From assembly GCA_963931925.1 (NCBI GenBank), contig OZ007569.1, positions 41,628,021 through 41,692,020 on the forward strand: 64,000 nucleotides of DNA, in the 5' to 3' direction. This document shows, piece by piece, positions 10,940 through 23,500 of the stretch (position 1 is the first letter of the stretch; the number at the start of each line of letters is the position of its first letter). The position numbers and the translations under genes were made by a program. Below the pieces are notes generated by a model that was not told where the DNA came from, searched no databases, and saw only the letters and a program-made list of their open reading frames with translations. Source of the DNA: Onchidella celtica (Eukaryota > Mollusca > Gastropoda > Systellommatophora > Onchidiidae).

Positions 10940-12052
10940 GTAAGTGGAATATATCGTATTATTTACTACTATTCTCGTCAATATATGTGCAGTCAGAATG
11001 GAAAATATATGTACTAACGTCACAGTGTACTCGATTTTCAATCTCTATCACAGTATCAGTGATTTTACCACTTCGAAAGGGTGTATAATTTCGACCAACT
11101 CGAAATATGTCGAGCCGGAGGTGGAGGGCAGACGATCGGTGTGTCGATTACTAAATTCAGGTCATGAAACTAACCATAGTATTTCTTCGTATCCATGTAC
11201 CTTAACGGCAATGTCAGTTGCGTTATTTTGATTGTGAGAGATCTCAGTTGTGTAATCGGACAAATATGCATGTGTAGATATGTGGAAATGGGACAGGAAC
11301 TAACATAAAAAAAAGTTCTGTCAAGTCGGCCCAACGAACAGCCCCCATGGACCCATTGGCCCGACAGCGTTTTGACGAAGGCGCAATCTGATTGGCTGGC
11401 GATGACCTCACAGTTTTGGGGGATGGGGTCACCTAAGTATATTGTCGCATGGATGTATAGGGGTGGTGGTTGTAAATATTCTTCTTGTATACTTGACAGA
11501 AAACCGTCATTATGCTTCAAAAGCTTGCATCTATTGGCGAGCGTGAAGTAGTACTACGCTTGCCTATTGTGCTCGGGTTTTACTCTTTGATTATATCATG
11601 CCGCACTTCATATAGTGGATATCTCTTGGAACGTTATCAGTGAAGCGCGTGTGTTCAAAGGGAACAGACCAGAATAATAGTGTAACATTACAATCGAACC
11701 GTAGCTGTTTCTTGGGCCAAAAAAAAACAGCAAACAACAACGCTAATATAATAAATTTTAAAGTTTTGCTGCAATGAATTAACTTTGAAAATTAACACCG
11801 TTCACTTAGACTGGCATTAATTTTGAAACGTTAGAAGAAACCTATGCAATATTTATTTTTTTTTGCCTTCAAGACTGTGAAAGAGAATTTTTTCTGGAGA
11901 CATATATTTTTTTGTGGAGTGAGGGATTTTCGAAAGGAGATAAAAAAAAAAAAAAACTTGGGATAAACTTAACATGTAGCAAGATTTTCAAGTCAGTGTC
12001 AACAGTGGAAGAAAAAAGAATATAAGGATTCCTGTATTCACACAATTGGAAG
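10940..12052 (+). other. fos intron 1
   Basis: This begins with a consensus GTAAGT. Open frames on both strands look like chance. If the exon starting near 12065 has its own promoter, it would lie in this stretch; I see no clear TATA box or CArG box close to it. Confidence 0.45.
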
Positions 12053-12388
12053 GCCTTTATAAAGATGACGATGGATTACCATCATCCGTATAATGTGTAC
12101 CCTGAGTATTACTGCCCAAGCTACCAGTCTTCGGGGTACCAGTACCCACCACAGCAGCATCACCAACTTCAGCAACAGCAGCATTTACACCAGCGGTCTT
12201 CCTCGGGGCCTTTGAGGAACTACAATAATAATATAATTGGACCTCCACCTCCGTCCCAGCATCACCAGCTGTCTCACCATCACCCTCATCATCATCATCA
12301 GCCACAACCGCAGCAACGACCACAGCCTTACTTCCAGCCATTCCAGCAGCAAAATCAACCGCAGCAGCATTCTAATTATTCTTCACCG
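12053..12388 (+). CDS. fos: fos, Q/H-rich second or alternative first exon
   Basis: An ATG at 12065 (MTMDYHHPYNVYPEYYC) opens a frame rich in Tyr, Gln, His and Pro, with a long His/Gln/Pro tract. Such low-complexity segments are common in transcription-factor activation regions. It could be an alternative first exon starting at 12065 or an internal exon entered through a modest acceptor (AG at 12051-12052), which adds four in-frame codons. The end is also open: GT at 12389 (after SNYSSP) and GTGAGC at 12413 both leave phase 0 and would both join the exon at 12911. Starting at 12065, the protein would be about 462 residues. The frame stays open across 324 nt and agrees in phase with the rest. 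Confidence 0.6.
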
Positions 12389-12910
12389 GTGCGAAAAATT
12401 TTTGGGGGGGTCGTGAGCATTTGTATGACTTTTTCCAAAATTTAAAATTGTATTTCTGTTGAAGTCTTAAGTACATGCTATGGTACCATAGTGGTAAAAG
12501 GAATGATGAAAACACTGGAAAATGTTGTTCTTGAAATTTATTTAAGATGATTTCCATAAATATTATTTTAATATTTGTGTTGGTTTTTTTTTTTGGTGTT
12601 CCTATAATTGAGTCTTTGACCATTATTTTTCTATTAATTATGCTGTTTTAGCATTTTAAATATAGATGGCCAGTTATTTATAGCAAATGCGATAAAATTC
12701 GTATTGTTATAATTCATGGAAGCTGCACTCATGGTTAAATTACATTATTTGTGAAGACTCTTTTTTTGACCAGTAGCTAATTAATTGAGCCAGTATTATA
12801 TTGGTGTGCGGCCTAGCACTCCTCTTGGGAAAATCCCTTTCCATTACTGTTGGACAGAGATGAAAAATTGGGATAAGATTTACAGGTGATTTTTATTTTT
12901 TTATTTTCAG

Positions 12911-13270
12911 TATTTGCCTAACTTCCTGGTGAGCAGTGGCACAGGGCTCACTCCGACATTAACACCAACTACATTGGCTACCATAGAACAGTCATTTATG
13001 GAACTCCAGTCTGGCCAACAAAATGGGAGCCGGGACCCTGTGACCCAGAGTGGATTTGTGCCTCCAGTGGTAGACCCTGGCCACAGTGCAGATGTTTCCC
13101 AGGACAGCTTAGATTATTCTTCTGAGTATTCTGATTCTGAATGGGAACCCAAGGCCAAGCAAGGTCGTTTAGCACATGACATTAAAAATGTAGACATCAT
13201 TGTAACATCCACGGGCACCATTAATGCAGCACCTCAGAGAAAGTACACAAGGAGAAATAAGGACGAAAAG
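12911..13270 (+). CDS. fos: fos, central exon with conserved LTPTTL segment
   Basis: The exon is bounded by a strong acceptor (TTTTTATTTTCAG) and a strong donor (AAAAG then GTAAGTG). It is 360 nt, phase 0 at both ends. It encodes FLVSSGTGLTPTLTPTTLATIEQSF near its start. I recall a similar Thr/Pro-rich LTPTTL...IEQ segment from invertebrate Fos proteins (kayak). The middle has an acidic Ser-rich patch (DSLDYSSEYSDSEWEP), a likely activation or phosphorylation region. It ends in a basic stretch (RKYTRRNKDEK) that leads into the bZIP. Several Ser/Thr-Pro pairs could be kinase sites; that is inference. Confidence 0.85.
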
Positions 13271-14416
13271 GTAAGTGTAAGATTTACTATTTCTTTCTCA
13301 TCAGCAGAAACAAATTGAGTATTCACAGATAGGACATACATCAGTCTTTTCAGTGGTACCAGAGTTGCTGAGTCGAGCTAAGAGATGAAAAAAATGTTGG
13401 AATACTGTGTAATGGTAGATTTTTCCTGCATTATTGAATTACATAAGTTTCATAATGGGAGAAAAGCACAATCTTAAATGTACATGTTGACTGGTCTGAA
13501 CTTGAAAATGTTTACATCAATCATGAAACAAGACAAAGTCCTCATGTATTTGTTCATAATTGTGTGTGATTTAAGTAAAAGACGAATAGAACAGAGTTGG
13601 GAAAGAAATGTACCTGTGAACAGTCATAAGTGGAAGGGTGTAAAGTTAAAACCAGTGTGTATGATTTTGTTTCAGTGCCCAATAATGTTACTTCTTGCAC
13701 AGAAGTATTGCCCATGACTGAAATAAATTTTTAAAGAAAATTAAACATTTTCCCATCTTCCTGACATAGGTGGTGTTTAAATTAGCCAAGCTTACTGAGA
13801 AAAGAGCAGAAGTTATTTTTCTTTTAACTTTTTCAATACTGACTCTCATCTTTGTGACAGAAGAGAATGCCCCCCCCCCCCCCCCCCCCCCCCGCGCCCC
13901 TATTGGCTCCTAAAATAAAATGACATTTTTAAAACTGGATTTGCAACAGTTGTAATAGATTTTCTAGAATCTGATAGATCTGTATAGAGATGAAGAACAA
14001 CAGATAATGATAGTCACTAGTTTTTAGCTATGGAATGTTTATCTTGGCAATGTTACTACTACGCCACATAATTAATAACAAGTTTAAAGTCGGGCAACAG
14101 CTGGGATAATGGCTCAGGGTCATGTGCCATCACATGTTTGCCTTTGGGACCAAAGGTGTACATTTATTTACAAATCCTGATGCAACACCATATATAGTGT
14201 TTTAAATATAGAATGTACTTGATAGTACTTAACTAAATATGTGACAATTTTTGTTTCATGACCAAGCTAAATCTTGTCTTTCTAGTATACTACATAGTTA
14301 ATTTCTAGTATTTTTCTTAGTAAATTAGGAAGCTGAAGTTTTCTAGGAAAAGTTTAAAAGGCAACATTTAATTTTAGGCTATTCAACTTTAAACTTCAAA
14401 TGTTTTACTGATTGTC

Positions 14417-14508
14417 ATTGTTCAAGTCATGATACTTTTACTGATAGTATAGTCGTTGTTCAAGTCATGATACTTTTACTGATAGTATAGTCGTTGTTCA
14501 AGTCATGA
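14417..14508. repeat. 38-bp tandem duplication
   Basis: A unit of about 38 bp containing GTTCAAGTCATGATACTTTT is repeated about 2.4 times. The first two copies are essentially identical and the third breaks off after CAAGTCATGA. It lies in the fos intron and is probably a recent slippage or short duplication. Confidence 0.85.
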
Positions 14509-17500
14509 AGCAGTTTAGATTTTATCTCTCAGGAATTGGCTTTCATTCTCTCTTTAACTCAGTTTTCCGTTCTGATATTTGCTTCTAAAGTTCTATTCCT
14601 CTGCCATTATTGTTATTTTTCATTTTCTCCTTCCTCTTTGTCAATTACACATCCCTTTTGTGGTGTTTTGATGAACTGAAGTTTCAAGGGTCTTTATTGA
14701 TCTCTTAATAATTTCAGTGAGAATACTGAATGGAGTCATTTTTTATATCCAGTCAATCAATGAATTAGAAAACATAAAAAAAAGAACATTCATCACTGTC
14801 ATTTTATACAGAATTATTTTATACTGAAAACTGGAAAGAAATTACATACAGCAATTGAGAGAACAAGGGATTTGAAAAACAGAAACAAAAACTCGAAATG
14901 TTTAACAACTTTTAAATGGTAGACGGAACTGAAATAATCTTTTCACAAAAAAAAAAAAGCAACAACAAAAAAACAAAACTGGTGGCCGTGGTATGTAGTA
15001 CTGGTAGTAGCTGAAGGTGCGCTGTCTTCCGTTTTTGACAGGTTACATCGGAAAATTATCCGGCTTTTTTTTTTTCCGGATCTTCACGAAGTCTATGAAA
15101 ATCATCGAACAATCTCTTCATTAATACAAAATAATATGTATTACTTATCGAATCTGTGTCTGAAGCCATGTAAAATGAACCAAATCAGAAAATTCCTATA
15201 AGACAAGATATTTAGAACAAAGATCGCATCAATCGGTTACAGCCCTATCATAGAATACGCCTCTGGGTGCTAATGTAAATTGAGTAGGTCTCTGCATCAC
15301 TTGTTTGCGATTATGAGTATAATGAACGTTGGGGTTCAAATATCAAATACCTTCCATCCTTGGCATAAAACCAGCACACGTCATATTATTCATAAATCAA
15401 AATAGTGCTTAATACAATTCCATATGGATATCGTTTTTTTTTTGTTGTTGTTGTTTTTTTTTACCGGTCGTCTCTTAATAACTGAAGCAGAAAATATATA
15501 CCATGAGTAATCATATGATTAATTATCATATTTAGATAGTTTTATTTTACTTACGTCATGTTCTGGGCTGAGGGGCTTAAATTTAGAAACGGCTGGCGAG
15601 TTTCTGTGTCATAAACTGGTTTACATGGCAGCAGCAAAACACTGCTGTCAGTGAGCCAAAACTAGTTGTGTAGTAAAATAAACTGCGTTATGTAGTCCGA
15701 CAATTTTTTTTATTCCTTACCTATCTTTTTATGGGTACTAACTGTTTCTGTCGATGGTGCTTTTTGACGGCAAAATAGTCCTTAGCAACAGTGTCATGGT
15801 TCAAAATTATACAATTACTACGGCTAACACGGCAATATATATAATGGATGTTACTGTAATAGCAACAACGTTGACGGGACAAAAAATTGGAAAGTTCCTC
15901 TCTATATTTGCATTGTACAACTGTAATAATTTTCAAACAAATCCGGACAAATTTGTCTGTGAATATCGAATTTATCAGGGTCTTTACCGTATGTTTCTTT
16001 GTTCTGACAGTTGCCGAAGATGGTGAGAGTATTGGAAAGTAGTATAGAAAAAGGCTAAGAGTTGATGGGGATGGGCGAAAATTTTGTGCTGTTATTACAT
16101 GTTCCATAGCATTATACTTATACTTAGATGAGGGAATCCATACATGTGAAATCTTGATCGAATGCTGTACAGGCTGCGGTGCCATTATCATTTGTTTATA
16201 ATAATAGCGTATACTCGAGGTCAACGTTTTTTGCCATGCAGGCTTGTACGGGGAACGGCAAGCATGAAGTCCGCCGATTTATTGCGGGGCTTCTTCTAAA
16301 TGACAGCATGGACGAAACTGAATTTTGGAAAGATAGCGCTACTCAATTTTCTCCCGTCTTTCAAATGTGGGGCAAAAAGATGACCGGGGAACTTCGCTCG
16401 CGCGGATGAAGCGAGTTGACTCATTTTAATTTACCCGTTACACTTTTAGGTCAGTGGTGAACATTTTAAAGACGTTGATTGAATGAACTTTAGTACTGCT
16501 GTTAATTTGTTGGTTAACGATTGTCATATTAAAATTTGTTGCAGAGTGAACAATATTACCAGTGAAGGTAACAATGCTACAAAGAATTTATATTAAACTG
16601 TCTAAAGCGTCAATTTTATAATCCGTCCGTTGACGATCTTGTATTTATGTGCTGTCACTTGAGGCTTTTGGTTCCACGAAATTCATTAGTTCCGAAACAC
16701 CTTTGGTGTAGTTGTTCCCCGAAAAAAATCAAAAGAGTTGGGAATTTGAGGCAGGCACTATGCGAGCAAGCAATAAAAATTGTAGATGTCTCTATCCAGT
16801 TTCTTTGAAAACAGAAAAGAAAAAAAAACCCTCCAAAATCCAAACTTCGGCATTTATCTGGGTATTAATCCAGGAAAGGTTTATGGTCAATGCTGTATCT
16901 GTTCTTTATGGATTTTTATGTTTTATTCCAATGCCCCCCCTCTTCACCTGTTATCAGTATGAGTCATCGCTTGAAAATGGGGTTTAAAACCCGTGCCAGG
17001 TCCCACATTAGGGGCCGTATTGTCCTCGTTTGATCCCAAACGCTAGAAGACGACCGCTCTATCAAGTTCCCCGTCATGCATCGTTGACGTCCAACCCCCA
17101 AAATCTTGGTCGAAAAGACGTCTTTCCGTGGTAAAACAAGGTTATCTGGGTTTAATTTTCCGATAATTGAAATTGCAAAGAACGATTCTTCGTGTTGGCA
17201 TGTTGTTGATCTTGCTTAACGTGGCCATAAACCCCTTACGTAATTCAAGCGACATGGAAGGAAGTGCAGCATAGCCCCATATAAAAAATGAGATGGGTGG
17301 GGTCTGGATTTTTTCAGAATTCACATTGTTTTAGTGAATTGGATCAGTTCAGGTGATGATGCCCTTTGCTGTAGGAAGTATAAAGAATTCTTTGCCGCAG
17401 CCGTGGAAGAAATTGTAGGGTAGTCAGAAGGCTGACACTGCTAATCTTTTTCTTTCCCCCAAAAATTCATTTTTCCCGCGAACAAACTGAGTGATTTGGA

Positions 17501-20500
17501 GAGAACAGCCACCACACCTCCTTTTTCCAGGCAAATCACAAAGAGGAAATTAAATCACAATTTCGTGTGCTGCTGAGAAAACCAAGACCGAAACTAAGAA
17601 GTAGCAGTTTTGTTTGTCTGTTTGTTTTGTTTTATTTTGTTTTGTTTCTCCATTGGGCGATCTTGAACCCCTGCGACCTTGGTCCAAAATATTGCAGCCA
17701 TTTTTGCAATTACTGTCAACCACTGAATGTGGGGAACTTCTGAAAACAGGGCCGAAAAATGTCCAGACTTAATTTCTGTTCTATTCACAAAAAACTGATG
17801 TCCTCTTCTGTTCCAACCGCAGACAGTATCTTGTCAAAGCGACTTGGCACCGCATGCTTAAATCTGAGGGTATAATTTCGAAAATTTAAAAATAAAAATT
17901 GTCCCGAAACAATGAATGTAGGTTCCAAATTCCGAATTTGGATAATGCCAGTCAACGTATAATGCTACATTACAGCACAAGAAAATTCAGTCAAGACATT
18001 GAATTTTTTGGTAAATCAAATACATCATTTGATAGGACATTTACAACCCAATACCTCTGTGGCTTTTAGAGAGAATAATGGGAGGAGTAAATGGACAGGC
18101 GCCTCTAAAAATGGAGTAGGCGGTCGGTTTGAATAAAATTCTGACTGCAATTAAACTTAAAGTGTCAGTATTTATGAAGTCTTTATAGGTCATTTATGTA
18201 TCAGTTCTGGTACATAATGAGTCATTAGTTAGGGCCATTTGGAGCTGTCCTATGGTGCGACCCTAGGTGATCGCACGCTTTATGAGGAAGTCCAAATATT
18301 TTTCACTGATTTAGTTTTTCCTATCTGAGATCCGAGCCAGTGCTGCGTGCACTCTTAAAAAAAATAAATTGACCTTTCCTTTCTTCTCTTTCGCTCTGTA
18401 GACGATCTCTTCTTAAAGAAAGAAAAAAAAAATGACCGGCGGATTTCCTTCATGTTTTTAAGGTCCACCTTGCCAAAGTTCAATTCCAGGCATTAAGGTA
18501 TGTGAAACACATATTTAGCAGCGGGCGACGACAAGTCGAGCATGAATGGACTTGATCCCATCGATGCTGTTGGTCAGAGTTTCCTAGATCCCTTTAATCT
18601 TTAAAATTTTAGCAGCACTTCCCAGCTTTCTGATTACTCACCCATAAAGTTTCGCATCCGGTGACGGTCACAGTTTCCACAGTGCGCTTTTCTTGATCTT
18701 GTTGTAAAAAGGCTACCTTCCTCCTACCCCCCCCCCGCCCCTCCCGAAAACAAGCAACAAAATTGTTCAGTCTGCCAAATATATATTGAATCCCCTCTCC
18801 TCCTCTTTAATTCCGCCTTGAATCTCCTCTTTCTGTCTCTCCCACGCCTCTTGTCTCACCTCCTAGGTCATCTCTAGTGTTTCACGTAACAGTCTTTTAA
18901 ATGCCCAGGCTAATCCCCTGTACCGTCTAAGTTTTCTTCTAACACCAAAATCCACAACCGCCGTAACCCCCCCCCCCCCTCAGGTTTTTGCCCCCTTGCA
19001 ATTCCGTTCCCACGGCACCAGGGCATAGGCCGAGGAAAATCAATGTAAATTACACAGACATAAAAAAAAAAAAATACTTAGTCTATTATCGCAGGGAAAA
19101 GGCGCATTGTCGTTCTCGGCGCAGTGGCACCGAGTTTAGCCCTTGGGTCGTGAAATTTATACTATTTCCACTAGCGAGCAGCTGGCAAACGATCCTGTAA
19201 GAACTGGCAGGCCAATTCCAGCGTCATCAAGCCCATGTAGGCGTATTATTTAGGGAATCGTTGTAGACATTTTCTGTTTGCTGTAGAAATTACTGTCACA
19301 ATGGTGAAAGGATTACAAACAATGAAAAGGATTACCGTGATAACGAAATTCGTGCTGTTGGGTCTCCCGCAGATACCCCTTGACATCCCAAAGAACAAAA
19401 AAGCTGTCGTGATCTACAAAATACGGGTCATTTTGTCAATTCCATTAACAAAAAAAAAAAAAAATCATACCAGATTATTAACGATATCGTCAGTGGGCCC
19501 GGGTTTGGACCTATATTTGTTGCATTTGGTGCCCATCACTTTACTTTTGTCGTGCCAGTTGAGAGCGACGGTAAACCTGGCATTTTAGACGGCCGGTGAC
19601 ATTCACAGTGAGGGGCGGTGGCAGAGATCTGAACCCGAGTCACCTCATGAAAGCAGAATTAATTTGGGGGAAAGTTATTGTGGCTGTGCCTCAAAGACCT
19701 TTGTAGGTTGTAGATAATAGTGGTACTAGATCCGCCACCACGTGTTTAATGTCACTGTTCAAAGCTTGTTCGACCTAATTGCCAGCGTTGGTTCTGATAG
19801 AAGACTAGGCAACCTCTAACCCTCTGAGAGAACAATTGCGTTTTGTCCAAATAAATCCCATAGTCTTATAGATTACAGTGCTCATGGTGTTTCCACGCAG
19901 AGGAATTGATGTCCCTGCGAAACTGCCTGTCAGAATATAATATAACATTGGTAACAAAAGTCGGACAATTATGCGCATTTTTTATATTTTTTGGCTGAAA
20001 GAATGGGGTCAGTGGTACTAAATGAAGTTCTGATTTACAGATGAATACTTTTTTACAGCCAGGTCTGAAAATGTGATTACGTCAAAAAGAAAAGTTGTCG
20101 TTTAACTTGTCCTGCTTACGTGAGTATGGACACGTTCTGTGTTGTCTAACAACTTTTTGGGCATCAGGTGTTAGTCCTGTGATTTGTGGTGTTTTAACAC
20201 TTAAGAGTATTAGGGCCCTCGGAAGAATAAAAGCTGGTTAGCCTTGTTTCAAGCTAAAACTTGATTCAAAAAGATTAATTTTGAAAACGATAGAATTCCA
20301 AACCTACGATAAACATTGAAAATTAACAATTTCAAATTAATAAGTTTCTGTCAAGCACTATAGGACTACAACAAAGACAACAAATGAAATGTGTCTGCTC
20401 TGGCAAACATATCGGGCGGAAGACATAAAGTGAAATGGTTTTTCTTTCAGTTTTTATGGTCTTTCGTTCAGTTTTTCTGTCAGGTTAAGAAGAAGTTGAA

Positions 20501-23500
20501 TGATAAAGGATGTCAGTGTAATACAAAATACACGGTCACACATTTTTTTTTAACCCAATTATTTTGTTAAGTCCAAACAAAGGAGTTCTGTAAATAATTT
20601 AGTTGTTTTGTGTGAGGGCCCTTGATGAGGATACATTTTACCTAGTTCAGCCGTCCTGATCACCTTAGTGCCCTGATAATTATGTCAATTAAGTTTACGA
20701 GTCGTCGCGAAGGACACGGCTGGGATTTCCATCTTTTTTATGTCACTGCATTTTTTTTTTCATCTTTTGGTGTTGGCTTTCAATGAAAGGGCTTGTCTCT
20801 GTCCTTATCTATAACGTCAAGTGGCTTTTGCAATACAATTGCGGTACACTATAGGTGTATTTTTAACCCATCAAGCGTTGTGATGGGCCCCGAGCGTGGG
20901 GAATTCCGCCAGCATTTAGGTTTCCATCCTTGTTCAGATTTGACCTGTCAAGTGGAAAGAAATATATAGGGCCTACTTATGGAACATGTTCTTCTTTTAC
21001 ACGTATAGTGCAGACAACGGTTAACAGCATAACGGATCTTCAGTGGAAGTAAAAATTGGATTCATTTTGGCTAAAACACTCAAATCACAATACTTTGAAT
21101 GGGGATAAGTCTGAATATAAGAAATGTTTTTTATTGTTTTTTTTTAACCAAGTCTTGCGGTGACTTTTGTCTCAGTTTCGGCGAGGTGGGTCACAAATGT
21201 TTACGGGATTTAACTTTTCTTTCTTCTTTCAAATTGTGCGGTCTAGCGGTGACGGTGTGCTTACATCCAGGCTTGGATACAAGATGAATTGTTTGTATGT
21301 AACTTCCCGAGTGTTTAGTGTAAGATGAATGGGACTCGGGGCAAATTTCTTCTTGTGAGAGGAGGAAACAATTAAGTCATTTGTCAGACCAATTAGAATT
21401 GTGGCTCCTCGAGGGTTCAGAGACTGTAAATACTGGGGACTTGCATTTCGATGAGGGAGGTAGGAAAAGTGAAGAGTGCCGAGGTTGAGAATGAGGGATT
21501 AAATAAGGGGAAATGAGGAAGGGGGGGGGGGTGAGGTTAGGGAGCATGAAGTAATGATAAAGGCGCTTGATGTTGTCATTTTGTGAACAGATTTGAAAAA
21601 GGACCAATCTCAGGAAAGTGGCTCATCCGTATTCATTTTTTCTTTTTCTTTTTTTGTTTGTTTTTGTTTTCTTCTTTAGCCCAATGAAGGTACTTGGTCC
21701 TTAGTGGTTCCAGACCTAGGACATTTATTTTCATTCTTTTAGAATCCCGTCCATATTTTTCTTGTTGTATGTCGGTGCACTCATCGGTTTATAACTTTTG
21801 TAGCAAAAAAAAAAAAAATGAAATTAAAGATAAACGATCTCGGCAAATTTTTGTCTTCATAAATATTGGAGAAATGTGGCATAGCCTGACAGCAAGACAA
21901 AATACAAGTGGATTAGGTTTGAGACACAAAGGAAAATGTTCGCAGAGATATAGTGTTTTAGACAGAGGATCACCCGAGAGATCTTTGCATTTCATCCCGA
22001 TGAACGAAATTGCAATTTTCTGGATTTATTTCAATCATTCCCAGAAGATTTTAAGAGAATATGGGGGGGGGGGGGTGATTGGAAGAGCGGATGCGCTTTG
22101 GGTGGAGAAGATAAGGACAACTTTCATAATTTAGTTAAATGCGACTTGGAACATCGTATTTAGCACCATTTATGGAATTGTTACATCGTCATAATTCCCA
22201 TTAGCATTGCTGTTGTTGTTCAGATCGACCGTACGGAAGCTGAAAAATTGCACTGGTTGCTGAGAGTTAATTGCATGCTAAAGATATCCCCTTGTTGATG
22301 TTGAGGTTCCGGGTTTTCTTTGTTCTGCAGCATTTTTTTTTTTTCAATTTTTCCGTTTCTTTGTTTGAAGTTCCAGTGGGAGTTGTGTTGTTTCGTTTCG
22401 TTTTCATTTTTTTTTTTCATCTGTAACTTTAAAAAATCGCGGTGCACTTGTTGGGAAGTTGGTTTTTCGGTGCAATTAACTCTTATACCTCGAAAAATTG
22501 AGGCAAGATGTAGGCTACATGTTCTCAGTTTGTCCACCGCCGGTGAATTTTTTTTGAGCAGAGGTATAGTGACGGAATATCTAGCACTGGCGTTTGAAGG
22601 TACATAGCCAGAGACACGCTACTGGTATACATAGCAGTGCGATGGAAACAAATTCGACAAAAAGATGGGATGGGCAGGTCTTCGAATTCGGCAATGATGG
22701 TTCGAAGGCATTTAACTGCAACAACGCATTTCGTGTTTCACGGCCAGACAGACGTCATTTTCAGTTGATCTCGAATGAAGGGCCAAAACAAAACGAATAA
22801 AAAAAAAATAGCGGCGGAAAAAAGGGTGGGGTGGGGTAGGGGGAAATTGATGAAAAGAAAATACAGTGTGAAATGTGGCAATAAAAATGCGGAAGGGCGA
22901 TTTGCTTGTAAAATAGTTATATAAGTAAATGATAAATATGTAAAATAAATGGTTTATGGATCATTTCTCTGCTTTTTGACGGAATCAGCCTTGTGGAATA
23001 TAGTTCTTATTTCCATCGAAAGTGTCCCGGCAGCCAGCCCAGAAAGGGATTTTATTATTTTTTTTTTTAAAGAGATGTCTCACATAACTACGTAAACGCT
23101 TTTTCTATATATCTTGCATGAGATACGGTCCTGGTATAATATATTCATTACACTTATTTATTACTGTTTTATGGATTCGTTCTATTGTATGCAGCTCGCG
23201 TAGATAGTATGATAGGTTACAGAAAACGTCCATTTGTAATCACTGCCATGGAAAATTCGTGCAGGTTTTGACAGGTGTCAGAAAGCACCTGTTTAATAGA
23301 GGAGCCAGCCGCATCTTTCCATGGCCTTCTGTGGTTTGGCGTCCCTGCATGACGTGGGATCCCAGGGAACCACCTGTGGGAATCTTTGGGGTCGATCTAA
23401 ATGTCATGAAACAGCATTTCCAGTGCTGATGGTAAAGTCTGACCTAAAGCAATTTAACGAGTGTACATCTGAGCTTTGACATGCAACATTGTAGTGACAG

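Noticed and set aside
12057..12341. Open frame antisense to the Q/H-rich fos exon
   Set aside because: It is the reverse shadow of a CAG/CAC-rich coding exon.
15721..16224. 167-codon open frame on the minus strand in the fos intron
   Set aside because: Its composition is irregular and rich in Ile, Tyr and Ser, with no motif or flanking exon. It is probably chance.
16179..16409. 76-codon frame (with GKHEVRRFIAGLLLNDSMDE) in the fos intron
   Set aside because: It looks mildly protein-like but has no splice sites in a phase that would join fos and no known domain. Support is too weak to list as a gene.
19490..19640. tRNA-like B box (GGTTCAGATCTC on the minus strand) suggesting a tRNA or SINE
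   Set aside because: There is no A box at the right distance and no cloverleaf pairing that I could form.
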